Source of the DNA: Gymnopus androsaceus JB14
Taxonomy: Eukaryota; Basidiomycota; Agaricomycetes; Agaricales; Omphalotaceae
NCBI GenBank assembly: GCA_009733575.1
Contig: ML769517.1
Coordinates: forward strand, 115,262-179,261
DNA: 64,000 nt
Direction: 5' to 3'
The translations under genes and the position numbers were made by a program. The number at the start of each line of letters is the position of its first letter. Within the stretch, counting starts at the first letter, position 1. Shown here one piece after another: positions 1 through 9,559 of the stretch. The notes beneath the pieces are model-generated. The model saw nothing but the letters and a program-made list of their open reading frames with translations. It ran no database searches and was not told where the DNA came from.

Positions 1-627
1 GAAAGTACAATATTATGAAAGTCGCTGGTGGTGAAGGGAAGAGCATTGGCTTGAAGTCGTCCTCGCCTTGTACGTGGTAGATGAGCTATACCATTGTTGT
101 AATATGTGGTGATATCTTCACGAAGAGTTTGAAATGTTGGGGAGAGCGAGGAGAGCATTTCGAGGATAAAGAGCGTTCAGGCAGACTATAAGCGGAGTAT
201 TTAGTCAGTTGTAGTTGCAGTAATGAGAGTAAGCACCTCGGAGCAATGGTTGACTCAAGTGGATTGACCAGGATGCAACGGGAAATTGTTCCATTCAACC
301 CTTGTCCAAATCCAATGCTACACACTCACTGTCAAACCCACAAATCCATCTGTTGAAAGGATCTGACGCTTACAATAGTGACGTCATCAATCGACTCGAC
401 ATGAGTCTTTCATCCCGTTAATACTCCTTGAAACACCTTTGTAGCTGCGCTACATAAGGCAACAGCACTGTCTTTGTATTTGCTCAATAAGCATACAAGA
501 CGCTGTAATTATGCCATTCACTAGTTCTATAAAGATGATACATACACTTATGAAGCATATGAACTGTTCAATACAATAGTAGTCAAACGTAGTCGTAATT
601 ACTTGATCTTACATTGTACTTACATGC
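1..627. other. Left edge, no recognisable gene
   Basis: AT-rich sequence with short open frames only. None shows a known motif, signal peptide or credible splice structure. The stretch ends where a Copia LTR begins. Confidence 0.4.
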
Positions 628-872
628 TGTTGAACCATTATGATTGTACCCTATGCCCTAAGCCACCTTACTATGATAACTGTATAGTTGTAGTCGTACT
701 TAGTATAAATACTGTAGGTACTTACCGTACTCCTTAGCACACTCAGTTGTACTACTACTTGTCTATACAAGAACTCTTTGCTCTCCAACTAGTCCTCCAG
801 ACCAGTCTACAAGCAATATATCCAGGTGAGTATTGCATCTCACTATTTGTTGATCATATGTCTGCTTCAACA
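628..872 (+). mobile_element. Copia-type LTR (family A) followed by a primer-binding site
   Basis: The 245 bp unit begins TGTTGAA and ends TTCAACA, a perfect 7-bp terminal inversion with the TG...CA rule. It contains a TATA-like TATAAATA near 704. The bases straight after it, GGTTATGGGCCCC (873-885), look like a Copia primer-binding site; a closely related string follows the family-B LTR on the minus strand near 3437-3448. This is therefore read as a 5' LTR. No matching 3' copy was found in the window, and the five-base flanks do not match, so it is not a clean solo LTR. Confidence 0.6.
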
Positions 873-1583
873 GGTTATGGGCCCCGGATTTGCTCGACAA
901 AGGTTGTTACACCATTGCGTCTTTGACAAATGGTTGATTGCGTTAACAAACTCATCTGGTCCTACCTCGTAGACATTAGGCACAATGATTAGTGGCTTTG
1001 GGTTTGGGTGTAAATGGTAATCAGTGATTTGCTTTGTTACCTCTTTTCTGGAAGACCCTAAAATATATAAGGCTTCTTCAATTGAACTAACTATTACCTA
1101 CACTGTATATACACAGGCACTCCATGTTGAACAAACTTTTGGCAGTTCCTATTCATTTAAGGCTGTTTGCAGGCCAATTCCTGCTCCCAGGTAGACTTCT
1201 GCCGCTATGTGAATAATCAAAAGCATATGCACGTAGGCTGGGCAATTGCAAACACATGAGAGTTTCTTGGCCTCCTATTGTAGTATTCCCCCATATTGCC
1301 TTGAGTCCCTTAAACACCTATTAGGTCTGAATACTTGCTTTCTGAGCCTTGAATCTTAATTGACTCTACTGGTAAAGAAAACACAAGTCATGACAATTCA
1401 AACGGTTTTCTATTGGCATATGGTTTTTGTATATAGTTTGGTTCAAACTTGCTGATGCGGGATGTGTATGACCCAATCAGAGATGGAAAATGGATGGATA
1501 TAAACAAACTGCAATCACACCACAACAAAGTCTAAATGGGTAATCACCAAAGTCAAGTGAATCTGAGATTCATAATCTTGGAC
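873..1583. other. Leader-like or repeat sequence between LTR A and gag
   Basis: No open frame of note. It starts with the primer-binding site of LTR A and ends at an ATG (1584) just before the gag remnant. A TATA-like stretch lies near 1062. At about 700 bp it is longer than a usual Copia leader, so further inserted repeats are likely. Confidence 0.3.
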
Positions 1584-2622
1584 ATGTCAAACATCTTAAT
1601 TGATCGTTACTGACAAGTTCATATCCAGAATCACAAGGTCTTCCACATCTGCAATCAATGCTGTTCCTCTCTTTGACAGTTCATACTACAATGATTGGTC
1701 GTCTGGAATGAAGGCTTACCTTCAAGTCCAAAAGCTTTTTGGACATGCCTCCGGCACTAAGGTTCGCCCTTCTCCCACTGGCAATCCTACTACCAATCAG
1801 GATGCCATCAACACCTGGGATGAAAACAACAGTGCCGCCATTGGTGCTATTTCTCTTCGCCTGCCTAACCACATTAGGCAAACAGCTGTTAAAGGTACAG
1901 CCAGGGAAACCTGGAATGGTCTTGAGACCACCTACGGTACTCCTGGTGCCGCTGGACTCTTTGGAATCTTCTAAGAGGCCATTGGTTTTGAGATCGCTGA
2001 GAACTCCGATCCGGCTATGCCAATCGCATCTCTAACATTGATCTTCGGTCGCCTCGACGCCTCTGGTCTTACCTTGACAGAACCGGTAAAAGCCATGATT
2101 CTTCTTGCCGCGCTTCCTCGTACTTGGGATGGTTTAGCAATGACAATATTGAGCCAATATACTGGTGCAAATCTCACGCTAACTGCCATCATCCCCAAGA
2201 TTCAGGATGAATACAATTGTTGCCGCTCCAATGCCACATCGCTCACTTCTCACCTTTCCATGGTGAATAAGAAGTGTAAATCTAAGAACGCCTGGTCAAA
2301 ACAAAAGAAGCAGAAGCAAAACACTGATGCATCTGGTTTGAACCAACAGGCTTCTTCCTCCGGTGGCAATAACGGCAACAACGATAAAGGCAATCAGAAG
2401 AAGAAAGGTAAAGGCAAAGGCAAACCGCACGCCAATGAGGCTTCCACCAACAATCCGCTCCCAGTTGCCAACTTTGCCTCTTTCTCATCCTCCGCCGATC
2501 CTCTTAAGGATATTGACCCTTACATGGGCAAACTTGATCCTCTCCTCAGAGATATGAAGATAGAGGAACAAGAGTTGCTGCCTGATTGGGCTCAATCCGT
2601 CGTCGATGATGGCTTCTGTTAG
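1584..2622 (+). pseudogene. gag: Copia gag polyprotein (UBN2-type), broken
   Basis: The frame from 1600 encodes a typical fungal Copia gag: a tract around LFDSSYYNDWSSGMKAYL, a helical core, then a basic Gly/Lys/Gln-rich segment (about 2280-2440) like a nucleic-acid-binding tail. Two lesions are visible. An upstream ATG at 1584 is in a different frame and stops after nine codons, implying an early frameshift. An in-frame TAA at 1972-1974 splits the core, and the same frame continues downstream to a TAG at 2620-2622. No protease, integrase or reverse transcriptase follows; an LTR begins within the last codons. It is read as the dead gag of an element that lost pol. Confidence 0.75.
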
Positions 2623-2875
2623 AACATGAATCCGTATAGTACTTCTTTCTCTTCTTAGCAAGACTATTCCTTTATACGTACATACCGGCCGTACCGAGCC
2701 TCTACCGGCTCTACATATTCCATTACTAATGTTATATATATACATACAATCCCGGTCGATGCCTCAGTCGTTTACCACCGTAACCGTCTGAGGTATGTTT
2801 CTCTTTACTTATAATCTCGCATTCATAACTAATATTCTACTTAGACTCGAGACTAACTAGTCTCTCGTTCTAACA
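2617..2875 (+). mobile_element. Copia LTR (family B), 3' LTR of the gag remnant, carrying an intron
   Basis: The 259 bp unit begins TGTTAGAAC and ends GTTCTAACA, a perfect 9-bp terminal inversion. A TATATATA promoter-like run lies near 2733-2742. Between 2793 and 2844 sits a textbook small fungal intron: GTATGT donor, CATAACTAAT branch region and CTTAG acceptor, 52 nt. The LTR starts inside the stop codon of gag, so pol has been lost between them. Family B is unrelated in sequence to LTR A at 628, so the locus is a composite. Confidence 0.7.
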
Positions 2876-2928
2876 GGTAGATCAATCTTATAATATATAT
2901 AGTCTCAGCAAAAACTGTTTTGGGCCCA

Positions 2929-3260
2929 GGAGGATCTAAGGTCACCTAGTCCTCTTAAGCAACCTGAGCATTCTAGTTGGCCCAGGAAAAAGGGTAAAAA
3001 TTTGAACACCTCAGGTATCCTAGTCATCCTAGGTGTCCTGAGGGTGTCCTGGGGCAACCTGAGGCATCCTGGATAAAATTTCTCTCCCAGGATGCCTCAG
3101 GATGCCCCCAGGATGTCCCAGGATGCCCCCAGGATATCCCAGGATGTCCCAGGACACCTAGAATAACTAGGATACCTGAGGTGTCCAAAGTTTTACCCTT
3201 TTTCCTGGGTCAACTAGGATGCCTCAGGTTGCCTAAGAGGACTAGGTGACCTTAGATCCT
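2929..3260. repeat. Long-hairpin (foldback) element with AGGATG-type minisatellite loop
   Basis: The left arm starts AGGATCTAAGGTCACCTAG and the right arm ends with its complement at 3260, with roughly 90% matching over about 110 bp by eye. The centre is built of short CCAGGATGCCC/CCAGGATGTCC units. The whole could fold into a single long stem. The right end touches the assembly gap, so the exact boundary and any target duplication are hidden. Confidence 0.65.
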
Positions 3261-3381
3261 NNNNNNNNNNNNNNNNNNNNNNNNNNNNNNNNNNNNNNNN
3301 NNNNNNNNNNNNNNNNNNNNNNNNNNNNNNNNNNNNNNNNNNNNNNNNNNNNNNNNNNNNNNNNNNNNNNNNNNNNNNNNN
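3261..3381. other. Assembly gap (121 N)
   Basis: Run of unknown bases. It falls right at the end of the hairpin element, a structure that often breaks assemblies. The true length is unknown. Confidence 0.99.
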
Positions 3382-3429
3382 TGAGTCGTACAGTCAATTT
3401 CTGTAACCTTCGGTTTAGGTGCAAACAGC

Positions 3430-3503
3430 ACAACGGGGCACTATAACCTGTTAGAACGAGAGACTAGTTAGTCTCGAGTCTCAGACGGTTACGGTGGTAA
3501 ACG
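3430..3503 (-). mobile_element. Inverted family-B LTR fragment with primer-binding site, lacking the intron
   Basis: Read on the minus strand, 3503 to 3449 is identical to 2769-2875 except that the 52-nt intron is absent. It ends ...GTTCTAACA and is followed at 3448-3437 by GGTTATAGTGCC, a Copia-like primer-binding site, so this is the inner end of a 5' LTR in opposite orientation. It is cut at 3503/3504, where DNA-transposon sequence starts. Confidence 0.7.
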
Positions 3504-4029
3504 CAGAACAACTAACTTGCTGCTACTACTTGGACTTCCCATTGCTTCTTTGCTACTCTATCAATCGACATTCTCTTTGCTGTCTTGCTCACTCCTTGCT
3601 GCCTCTCCACTGTCTTGCTATGCCTTGTCACCTCTTGTAGGCTTTGTATGTGTACTTATTTGCATTGTTGTAATGTATTATTCAAGTAGTACATGGAGTA
3701 ATACTGTATTTGTGAAATGGAAATGTACTTTATTCTTCAATGTGCAATATAATGCTGTGATTTGTTGTAATGCCTGTAATGTGTGATAAACCCTAAAATC
3801 TGTTATATTCTCCAATATCTGTTATAATGTCTGTCATCCGTTATAATCCCTATCATCTGTTATAATATGCTATAATTGTTACAGCCTGTTATAATGGATT
3901 ACAGGAGATTATAACATGATAATCATTTGTTTATAAAGCGAGCTTTTTCATTATAATAATAAGTATAGACATTATTACAGATTATGGACAATATAACTAC
4001 ATTGTTGCATGAGCGAACTTTTGCTGATG
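3504..4029 (+). mobile_element. Terminal fragment of a CATCAGCA-end DNA transposon (inverted copy)
   Basis: About 525 bp that reappear almost unchanged in reverse orientation at 7405-7930, including an 89-codon open stretch. The outer end reads ...AACTTTTGCTGATG, matching the terminal inverted repeat of the element at 7405-9420. The subterminal part is full of TTATAAC/GTTATAAT motifs. The inner part of the element is missing, truncated at the inverted LTR. Confidence 0.7.
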
Positions 4030-4736
4030 ACTATTCCATATCATCTCACTCACTACACCTTGCTCTATCTGTATACTATTGTTGCTATTCAGGGACTAAT
4101 ATCTATGCAGCATGGTTGCTATCAGTTACCTGACACTATAGTATATATACCCTGTCTGTATTCACTACTAGTATTCTATTATGCATCAATATAATTCCTT
4201 TGCTCTATATTTGCTCCAGTGGGATTTGGAAAGCTGCAAGTACTGGCATTGAGCTTTGAGAATAATTAAGTATTTTATTGAATAATGTTGCATGTTTGAG
4301 CCAATGCTTGCCTTTTTTATCAAGGGACCTGTCTAATGGGCATAATGGGCATAGTTTTGCATAATCTGCATTATGATGCCAAAAAATGAGATTTATGCAT
4401 ACTTTATGTACATTTCAGCAACATTTTGTATGCACCTAGCAACATTTGCTAATGAAGGTTTTCCTGATGCTTCTTGGACATATCACAAATCTCTAATATT
4501 TCATCCCTTCCTAGTGGTTTCAAAGAGTCTCTATTCCCAGAGTTTGATGGCAATACGTTTTGAGGCATCGGGAATTCAATGATTGACCATGATTGTGAGG
4601 AGCAAAGGGAACAAGCACCTATGGCTGATGTCATTGCATATGCAAAACTTTTTCAACAAATTTTATTTCCAGAAACCCATTATATTTGAAAATAGCAATA
4701 ATATCTCAAAAGAGATACAAAAGATTACATCTATAC
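4030..4736. other. Intervening AT-rich DNA, no gene recognised
   Basis: Short frames only. No domain or splice structure is seen before the NLR-like exon that starts on the minus strand at about 5105. Confidence 0.3.
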
Positions 4737-5105
4737 CTTATAAAGACTAATGCATTCGCACACTCCACCTATGGCAGCCTGCAAAGGTGGAAGCGGCGCT
4801 GATGCCTCATTCAACACCTTCAGAACAGTATCAAGAGTGTCCACAATAGTAGATCTGATGCCTTGATGTTTTGGAGATTTTGGTCCCGATGTGGATTCAA
4901 GTTTGTTCCCAGCTGCAATGCTTGTGTCTGCCTGGACTTGTAATGTAGGGCTTGCATCTGGCATAGGAGTTGGAACCCGACTGTTGGTAGGTGTTGTATT
5001 ACAACTTTTGTCTTTTTTATGACAGAAGAACTTGATTTTGCAAGCGATTCTTTTGACCATTCAGAAATCGTGGGGGTGAAGAAGACAAGTTTTGGTGTGA
5101 CATTC
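4737..5105 (-). pseudogene. Possible N-terminal exon of an NLR-type (STAND) protein, remnant
   Basis: The minus strand reads a Lys-rich start, a Ser/Thr/Pro-rich linker, then a helix LDTVLKVLNEASAPLPPLQA and IGGVCECISLYK. This resembles the N-terminal helical segment of basidiomycete NACHT/NLR proteins, which often carry an LK.L...S...PPLK...GG core. The exon ends with a good donor, AAG|GTATAG, at 4737/4736. The start and the linker are in different frames, so a frameshift or small intron is needed. No NACHT domain follows downstream. The family call is from memory of the motif, so it is tentative. Confidence 0.4.
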
Positions 5106-5264
5106 ATCTTATGTAGTGCTTGATATAAGGTTCAGTCATACAAGAGAATGTATGTGGCAGCTGGCATGGGAAGGACTGGGAACTTCGGAGAATTGAAATT
5201 CATCATGTGCCATCTAACTGCAATCCGTAGCAGGGCTAACCTGTTCACAGGCACTCTAGTTGAG

Positions 5265-5515
5265 TTTGTTGTGGTTGACAATGAGCTCAATGGGTAGGGA
5301 GATTTTTCCACAACTCCCGGAGCTCGGATATACTCTACAAGCTATATACATCCAAGAATATGTCAATTACATAACTTACCATCTGCACAGTGGAGCTCAG
5401 GAGACCATTCTCTACCAAGTCTACACCAACAATGAAGTTCATAATAACAAATGATGAGCTTGAGAGTGAAGGAGTTGTTGAAATATCTAAGGAATTTGGG
5501 TACATGATATTTGAG
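5265..5515. repeat. Direct repeat, copy 1
   Basis: Shares a diverged order of blocks with 7090-7345, for example GTTGTGGTTGACAA / CTCAATGGG / CTGCACAGTGGAGCT / GTTCATAATAACAAAT. The two copies are in the same orientation. It lies between the inverted transposon ends; no coding function was recognised. Confidence 0.55.
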
Positions 5516-6834
5516 TATATACAGTCGATTATTTCATATGGAATACCGTCGGTTCCCATCCAAACCATATTCCATATGATGGATATTCCATAACAGATAT
5601 TTTGATTTAAATCATTTATTTTCACTTTAGAATCATGTTCAGTCTCTTTCTACATGTAAAATCAACTCGTTACTTGACAAAATAATCTTCAATACCTGTT
5701 TGTACTTTACTTGCTTCAATTTCCCACCTCAATTCCCCTCAAAACTGCTGCAAAAACTTCAAAAGATCCAACGAGCTATCCAGATCAACATGCTCACCAC
5801 AGAATAGGCTGAGATACTCAGCAGCCTCAGCAGCCTTGGCATGATCCAGTTTGGGTGCTGGCAGCTCGGAGTTCCCATCCTCTTTAGCCTCATCATCTGA
5901 AACCTCTCCTCTCTCTTTTCTCTTAATGTATTCAATAATCTGTTTGTTGCCCTTCTCACCTTTTTGTTGAGTCCATGAGGTTTAAATACAGTTTGCTTCT
6001 TCTGATTAGACCAGATTTTTTGAGTTGCATTGTTGCCCATTATTGAGTGTCAGAAAGTCTGAAAAAAGGCTAATCTACAGAATATGGCAAGATTTATTAC
6101 TGTGGGTCCCTCAAACTTAGCAAGAACTTGGCGCCACACTCAAGCCACACTTTGACTCAATTACCTTCAAGTTTCTATAGCTCAAAATGTACATTTACTA
6201 CCAATATTACTACCTTTTGACTGACCCCAATATGGTATTCCATATTCTGGATGACAGTTGCATGGAATATTCCTGCCTCCCAGCTTGGGGGAAGGCTAAT
6301 CTTGATTCCATATGGCGGTTTTCCATATTATGTTATTCCATATGAGATAATCGACTGTATCATAAACATATTCCAAAATTACATTTATTGGGTCAAATGA
6401 ACCCCCGTCACATTGAAGTTTTGAGTCAAGTTCATGCAATGCATGATACCTGATACTTAATTTTTGTATCATAGTGGAATTTTGTTTAGCTCTCAAAGTG
6501 ATGTTCTGAAAGTCATTATCTAGCATCTAATGCATCACATACATGTTCCCAGAGCTTCAGTGGTCAAATTTGGTGAGTTTCAAGCTCGGATCATGTGCAG
6601 CAATGTATCATGTATTCCGATTTGGATATATTTCCAGCTAATATGTCATGTAGATAGCCTTGTGCAATTCCGATGGATTTTAAACTTATTGAAGTAAATC
6701 TCAACTCAATGAAACATTTTTGAGGCTGAGCTTCAGATGCCTAGAAGCACATCCGCACATGTAGCCCACCTCACTTTATAGGTGCTTCGCGGAGGCTCTA
6801 GTTGAGTTCATTATGCATCGTAAAAAGGTCCGTA
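5516..6834. other. Repeat-rich intervening DNA, no gene recognised
   Basis: Contains the string CCATATGGAATA in both orientations near 5530-5590 and 6235-6350, suggesting another decayed inverted-repeat element. Minus-strand frames near 5759-6040 and 6296-6526 have no recognisable domain. Confidence 0.3.
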
Positions 6835-7077
6835 TTGATTGACCGGCTTGACCGGCTTGCCAGGTTGTCCACAAGTTGCCCACAGGTACGTTACTGTACG
6901 TACTACAAAATGTATAGTGTTTATATAGTTTTTTATGTATATATATAGTCTTTTACTGTACATAATGTACATGGTAACCGGGTTGCGAAGAAAAGTGAGA
7001 TAACTTGCGGCTTGTCAATTGACCTGCTTGTTTGGGTTGAACAAGCCGAAACAAGCCGAAACAAGCCGGTCAATCAA
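6835..7077. mobile_element. TA-flanked MITE
   Basis: The ends are TTGATTGACCGGCTTG and CAAGCCGGTCAATCAA, exact inverted repeats of 16 bp, each flanked by TA (6833-6834 and 7078-7079) as expected for Tc1/mariner-type insertion. Length is 243 bp, with no coding capacity. The inner ends carry short CAAGCCGAAA and CGGCTTG reiterations. Confidence 0.65.
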
Positions 7078-7089
7078 TACTTGGTTAGT

Positions 7090-7345
7090 TACGATGTGGT
7101 TGACAAGAAGCTCAATGGGCAGGGACATTTCTCCACAACTTCCAGAGCTCAGATACACTCTATAAGCTATATAGGTCCAAGACTATGTAACTCATATGGC
7201 TTACTATCTGCACAGTGGAGCTTTGGAGACCATTTTCTGCTGATTCTACTCCAACAACTCAAGTTCATAATAACAAATAATGATTTTGGGAACGAAGGAG
7301 TAGGATTAAGTATCCAAGAATTTTGGGAACATGATATTTGTCAAA
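7090..7345. repeat. Direct repeat, copy 2
   Basis: Diverged same-orientation copy of 5265-5515. The MITE at 6835-7077 lies just upstream. No coding function was recognised. Confidence 0.55.
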
Positions 7346-7404
7346 TGAACCATTGTACTGAGGTCTTGACACAAAATCATGTGATGCACAATACCTGATA
7401 CTTA

Positions 7405-9420
7405 CATTAGCAAAAGTTCGCTCATGCAACAATGTAGTTATATTGTCCATAATCTGTAATAATGTCTATACTTATTATTATAATGAAAAAGCTCGCTTTA
7501 TAAACAAATGATTATCATGTTATAATCTCCTGTAATCCATTATAACAGGCTGTAACAATTATAGCATATTATAACAGATGATAGGGATTATAACGGATGA
7601 CAGACATTATAACAGATATTGGAGAATATAACAGATTTTAGGGTTTATCACACATTACAGGCATTACAACAAATCACAGCATTATATTGCACATTGAAGA
7701 ATAAAGTACATTTCCATTTCACAAATACAGTATTACTCCATGTACTACTTGAATAATACATTACAACAATGCAAATAAGTACACATACAAAGCCTACAAG
7801 AGGTGACAAGGCATAGCAAGACAGTGGAGAGGCAGCAAGGAGTGAGCAAGACAGCAAAGAGAATGTCGATTGATAGAGTAGCAAAGAAGCAATGGGAAGT
7901 CCAAGTAGTAGCAGCAAGTTAGTTGTTCTGGATAGTGTCGCATTCATCATTGCCCTCATCATTGTCGTCTCCATCATCTGGAATATCACCATGGCGAGCA
8001 TCATTGCTATTGTAGTCAAATGGCACAGAGGATTGTGTAAATAGGGAAGCAAGCTTGGAGTTGGCAGTGGGCTCCTTGGTTTGGCTGTGGAGGTCAGAAA
8101 AACACTTGCTGAGATAACAGTTAGCCAATTCAAGAGCTTTAAGGAAAATCATGTACCGATTCCAGAAAAGGAGCAGTGAGCTCTGCCACTTGTCTGTCAA
8201 GTTGTTGATAATCCAAAGGATGTTGCAGTATAAATGGTCAAATTTGAGCTTGCTATCTTCACTTGTCCATGAGGATCAACTGCAGAGTGCGAAGCATGTC
8301 TAGAAAGTATGAGCGAAATATTCAAAAAAAATTAAATCAAAAAATTCAGTAACATACCTGAACCGCAACATATGCAATCAATTCAGGAGTAGTTTCAGTA
8401 ATCCCTAGGAGAACAGAGTTGGACGATCTTGCAGGACGTTTGCAATGAGACATGGCTGCACCAGGTGGCAGGGCCAAACAATATGGAACAACAAACCTAG
8501 AAATAGATAGTTAATCAGTAGAAAACAACTATAGTATTTAAACAACTCACAACAATGAGAAGGTGGCCTCAAAGGAGTCAGTGCCATATGTTGGTGGCCT
8601 TGAACAGGTTGAGATCAGACAAGATCATTAGGAGATTATTGGTGGCAACTTGATGGTTCATGAGTTGGTCAAGATAACTATAGGAAACATCCGACAGATA
8701 TTGATTGCATGTAGAATCAATTGCTTACTTTAAAAACTGGGACTCTTGCTAAGAACAACATTGATGATATAGTTGTGTGGACAGTATAGCATAAGTGGTT
8801 CACACCCCCAGTCACTCTTTGATCATGGAGGATCAAGTATGATAATTTCTGGAATGTCAGAGCATCTGGAGTAAGGTTTGAATTTGCAGCAAAAAGCACA
8901 GTTTGACCTACTCTGATATTGAATGTAACTGACAATGTAATGGATGCAAGGTCCCCAAAATCAAATGAGGTAGATGAAAAGAGTCAATGAAGAGATGGTG
9001 GTGGTAGCAAACAAAGAAAGCTCGAGCTAGCCCATCAAATTTTCAATCAACAAGATCACATGCATCAAAGTCACACACACAGTCTGGATCGCATTCCGAA
9101 CATTGTGTGTTTCAAGATGCATTCTGGGTGCATTAATTGTGAAATAATGGCCTAAGACATCCTTCTGAATAGATATGTGGTTAGGCTCAATATACCAGAA
9201 TAATTTCAGGTTGCAGCTGATAATAACCATGTAGTACTCTTGTAATCATCATCTCTAATCTGTTATAATCCCCTGTTATGATTACAGAGTGTTATAACAA
9301 ATTCCAGGATATTATAAGATAGCTACCACATAATTATAACATACAATTATTGTGATAGGGTGTTATAAAGTCCATAACCCACAATAACACCATTATTGCG
9401 GGAGCAAACTTTTGCTGATG
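7405..9420 (-). mobile_element. ~2 kb DNA transposon with CAT(C/T)AGCAAAAG ends
   Basis: The left end CATTAGCAAAAGTTCGCTC and right end ...GAGCAAACTTTTGCTGATG form terminal inverted repeats matching at about 20 of 24 bases. Both subterminal regions are packed with TTATAAC-type motifs. The interior encodes, on the minus strand, a spliced decayed gene (see 7919-8460). The flanks are TA and TT, so there is no perfect target duplication. The same terminal sequence type recurs at 3504-4029 and 57622-59176. The superfamily was not identified. Confidence 0.6.
7919..8460 (-). pseudogene. Unrecognised transposon-borne gene, C-terminal exons
   Basis: The minus strand reads an exon with TPELIAYVAVQ, a donor GTATGT at about 8355, a short intron ending CTTTCTAG, then an exon with KLKFDHLYCNILWIINNL, WQSSLLLFWNRY and an acidic tail ending DIPDDGDDNDEGNDECDTIQ. 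One in-frame TGA lies early in the second exon. The product is probably a protein carried by the element (conserved, function unknown), not a complete transposase. Upstream minus-strand frames near 8717-8935 may be further exons. Confidence 0.4.
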
Positions 9421-9546
9421 TTGAGGCACTAAACCACCTAGTAATGACCCTGCTGGGATTTGAACCCAGACTCTCTTGGATCTGGACCAAGGGTGTTAAC
9501 CACTACACCACAGGACCTTAGTTCTCTGAGTGTTAACATTCCAACA
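9419..9546 (-). mobile_element. 128-bp TG...CA unit enclosing a tRNA-like gene
   Basis: On the minus strand it begins TGTTGGAATGTTAAC and ends CCTCAACA, giving a 5-bp TGTTG/CAACA terminal inversion. It encloses the tRNA-like sequence at 9445-9517. Its outer bases overlap the end of the 7405-9420 transposon and there is no target duplication, so its status as a mobile unit is only suggested. Confidence 0.3.
9445..9517 (-). tRNA. tRNA-like gene or pseudo-tRNA, nominal anticodon CAG
   Basis: A complete 73-nt cloverleaf can be drawn: acceptor GGTCCTG/CAGGGTC (7 pairs, two of them G-U), D stem GTGT/ACAC, anticodon stem CTTGG/CCAAG, T stem CTGGG/CCCAG with loop TTCAAAT. A-box and B-box (GGTTCAAATCC-like) promoters are intact. 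The anticodon loop TCCAGAT has C instead of the near-universal U at position 33. The nominal anticodon CAG would be Leu, yet the variable loop is short, unlike tRNA-Leu. The body looks more like fungal tRNA-Gln. A pseudogene or SINE-type derivative is more likely than a working tRNA. Confidence 0.55.
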
Positions 9547-9559
9547 GTGCCGAGTGAAA

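Noticed and set aside
3037..3165. CRISPR-like array of AGGATG units
   Set aside because: Units are only 10-16 bp, without unique spacers, in a eukaryotic hairpin element; they are minisatellite-type repeats.
3517..3786. 89-codon hydrophobic frame duplicated at 7648-7920
   Set aside because: It is the terminal part of a transposon; the identity comes from the inverted DNA copy, and the other strand carries the element's gene.
9445..9517. Functional tRNA-Leu(CAG) or tRNA-Gln
   Set aside because: C at position 33, short variable loop and a mismatch between body and anticodon argue against a working tRNA; kept as tRNA-like.
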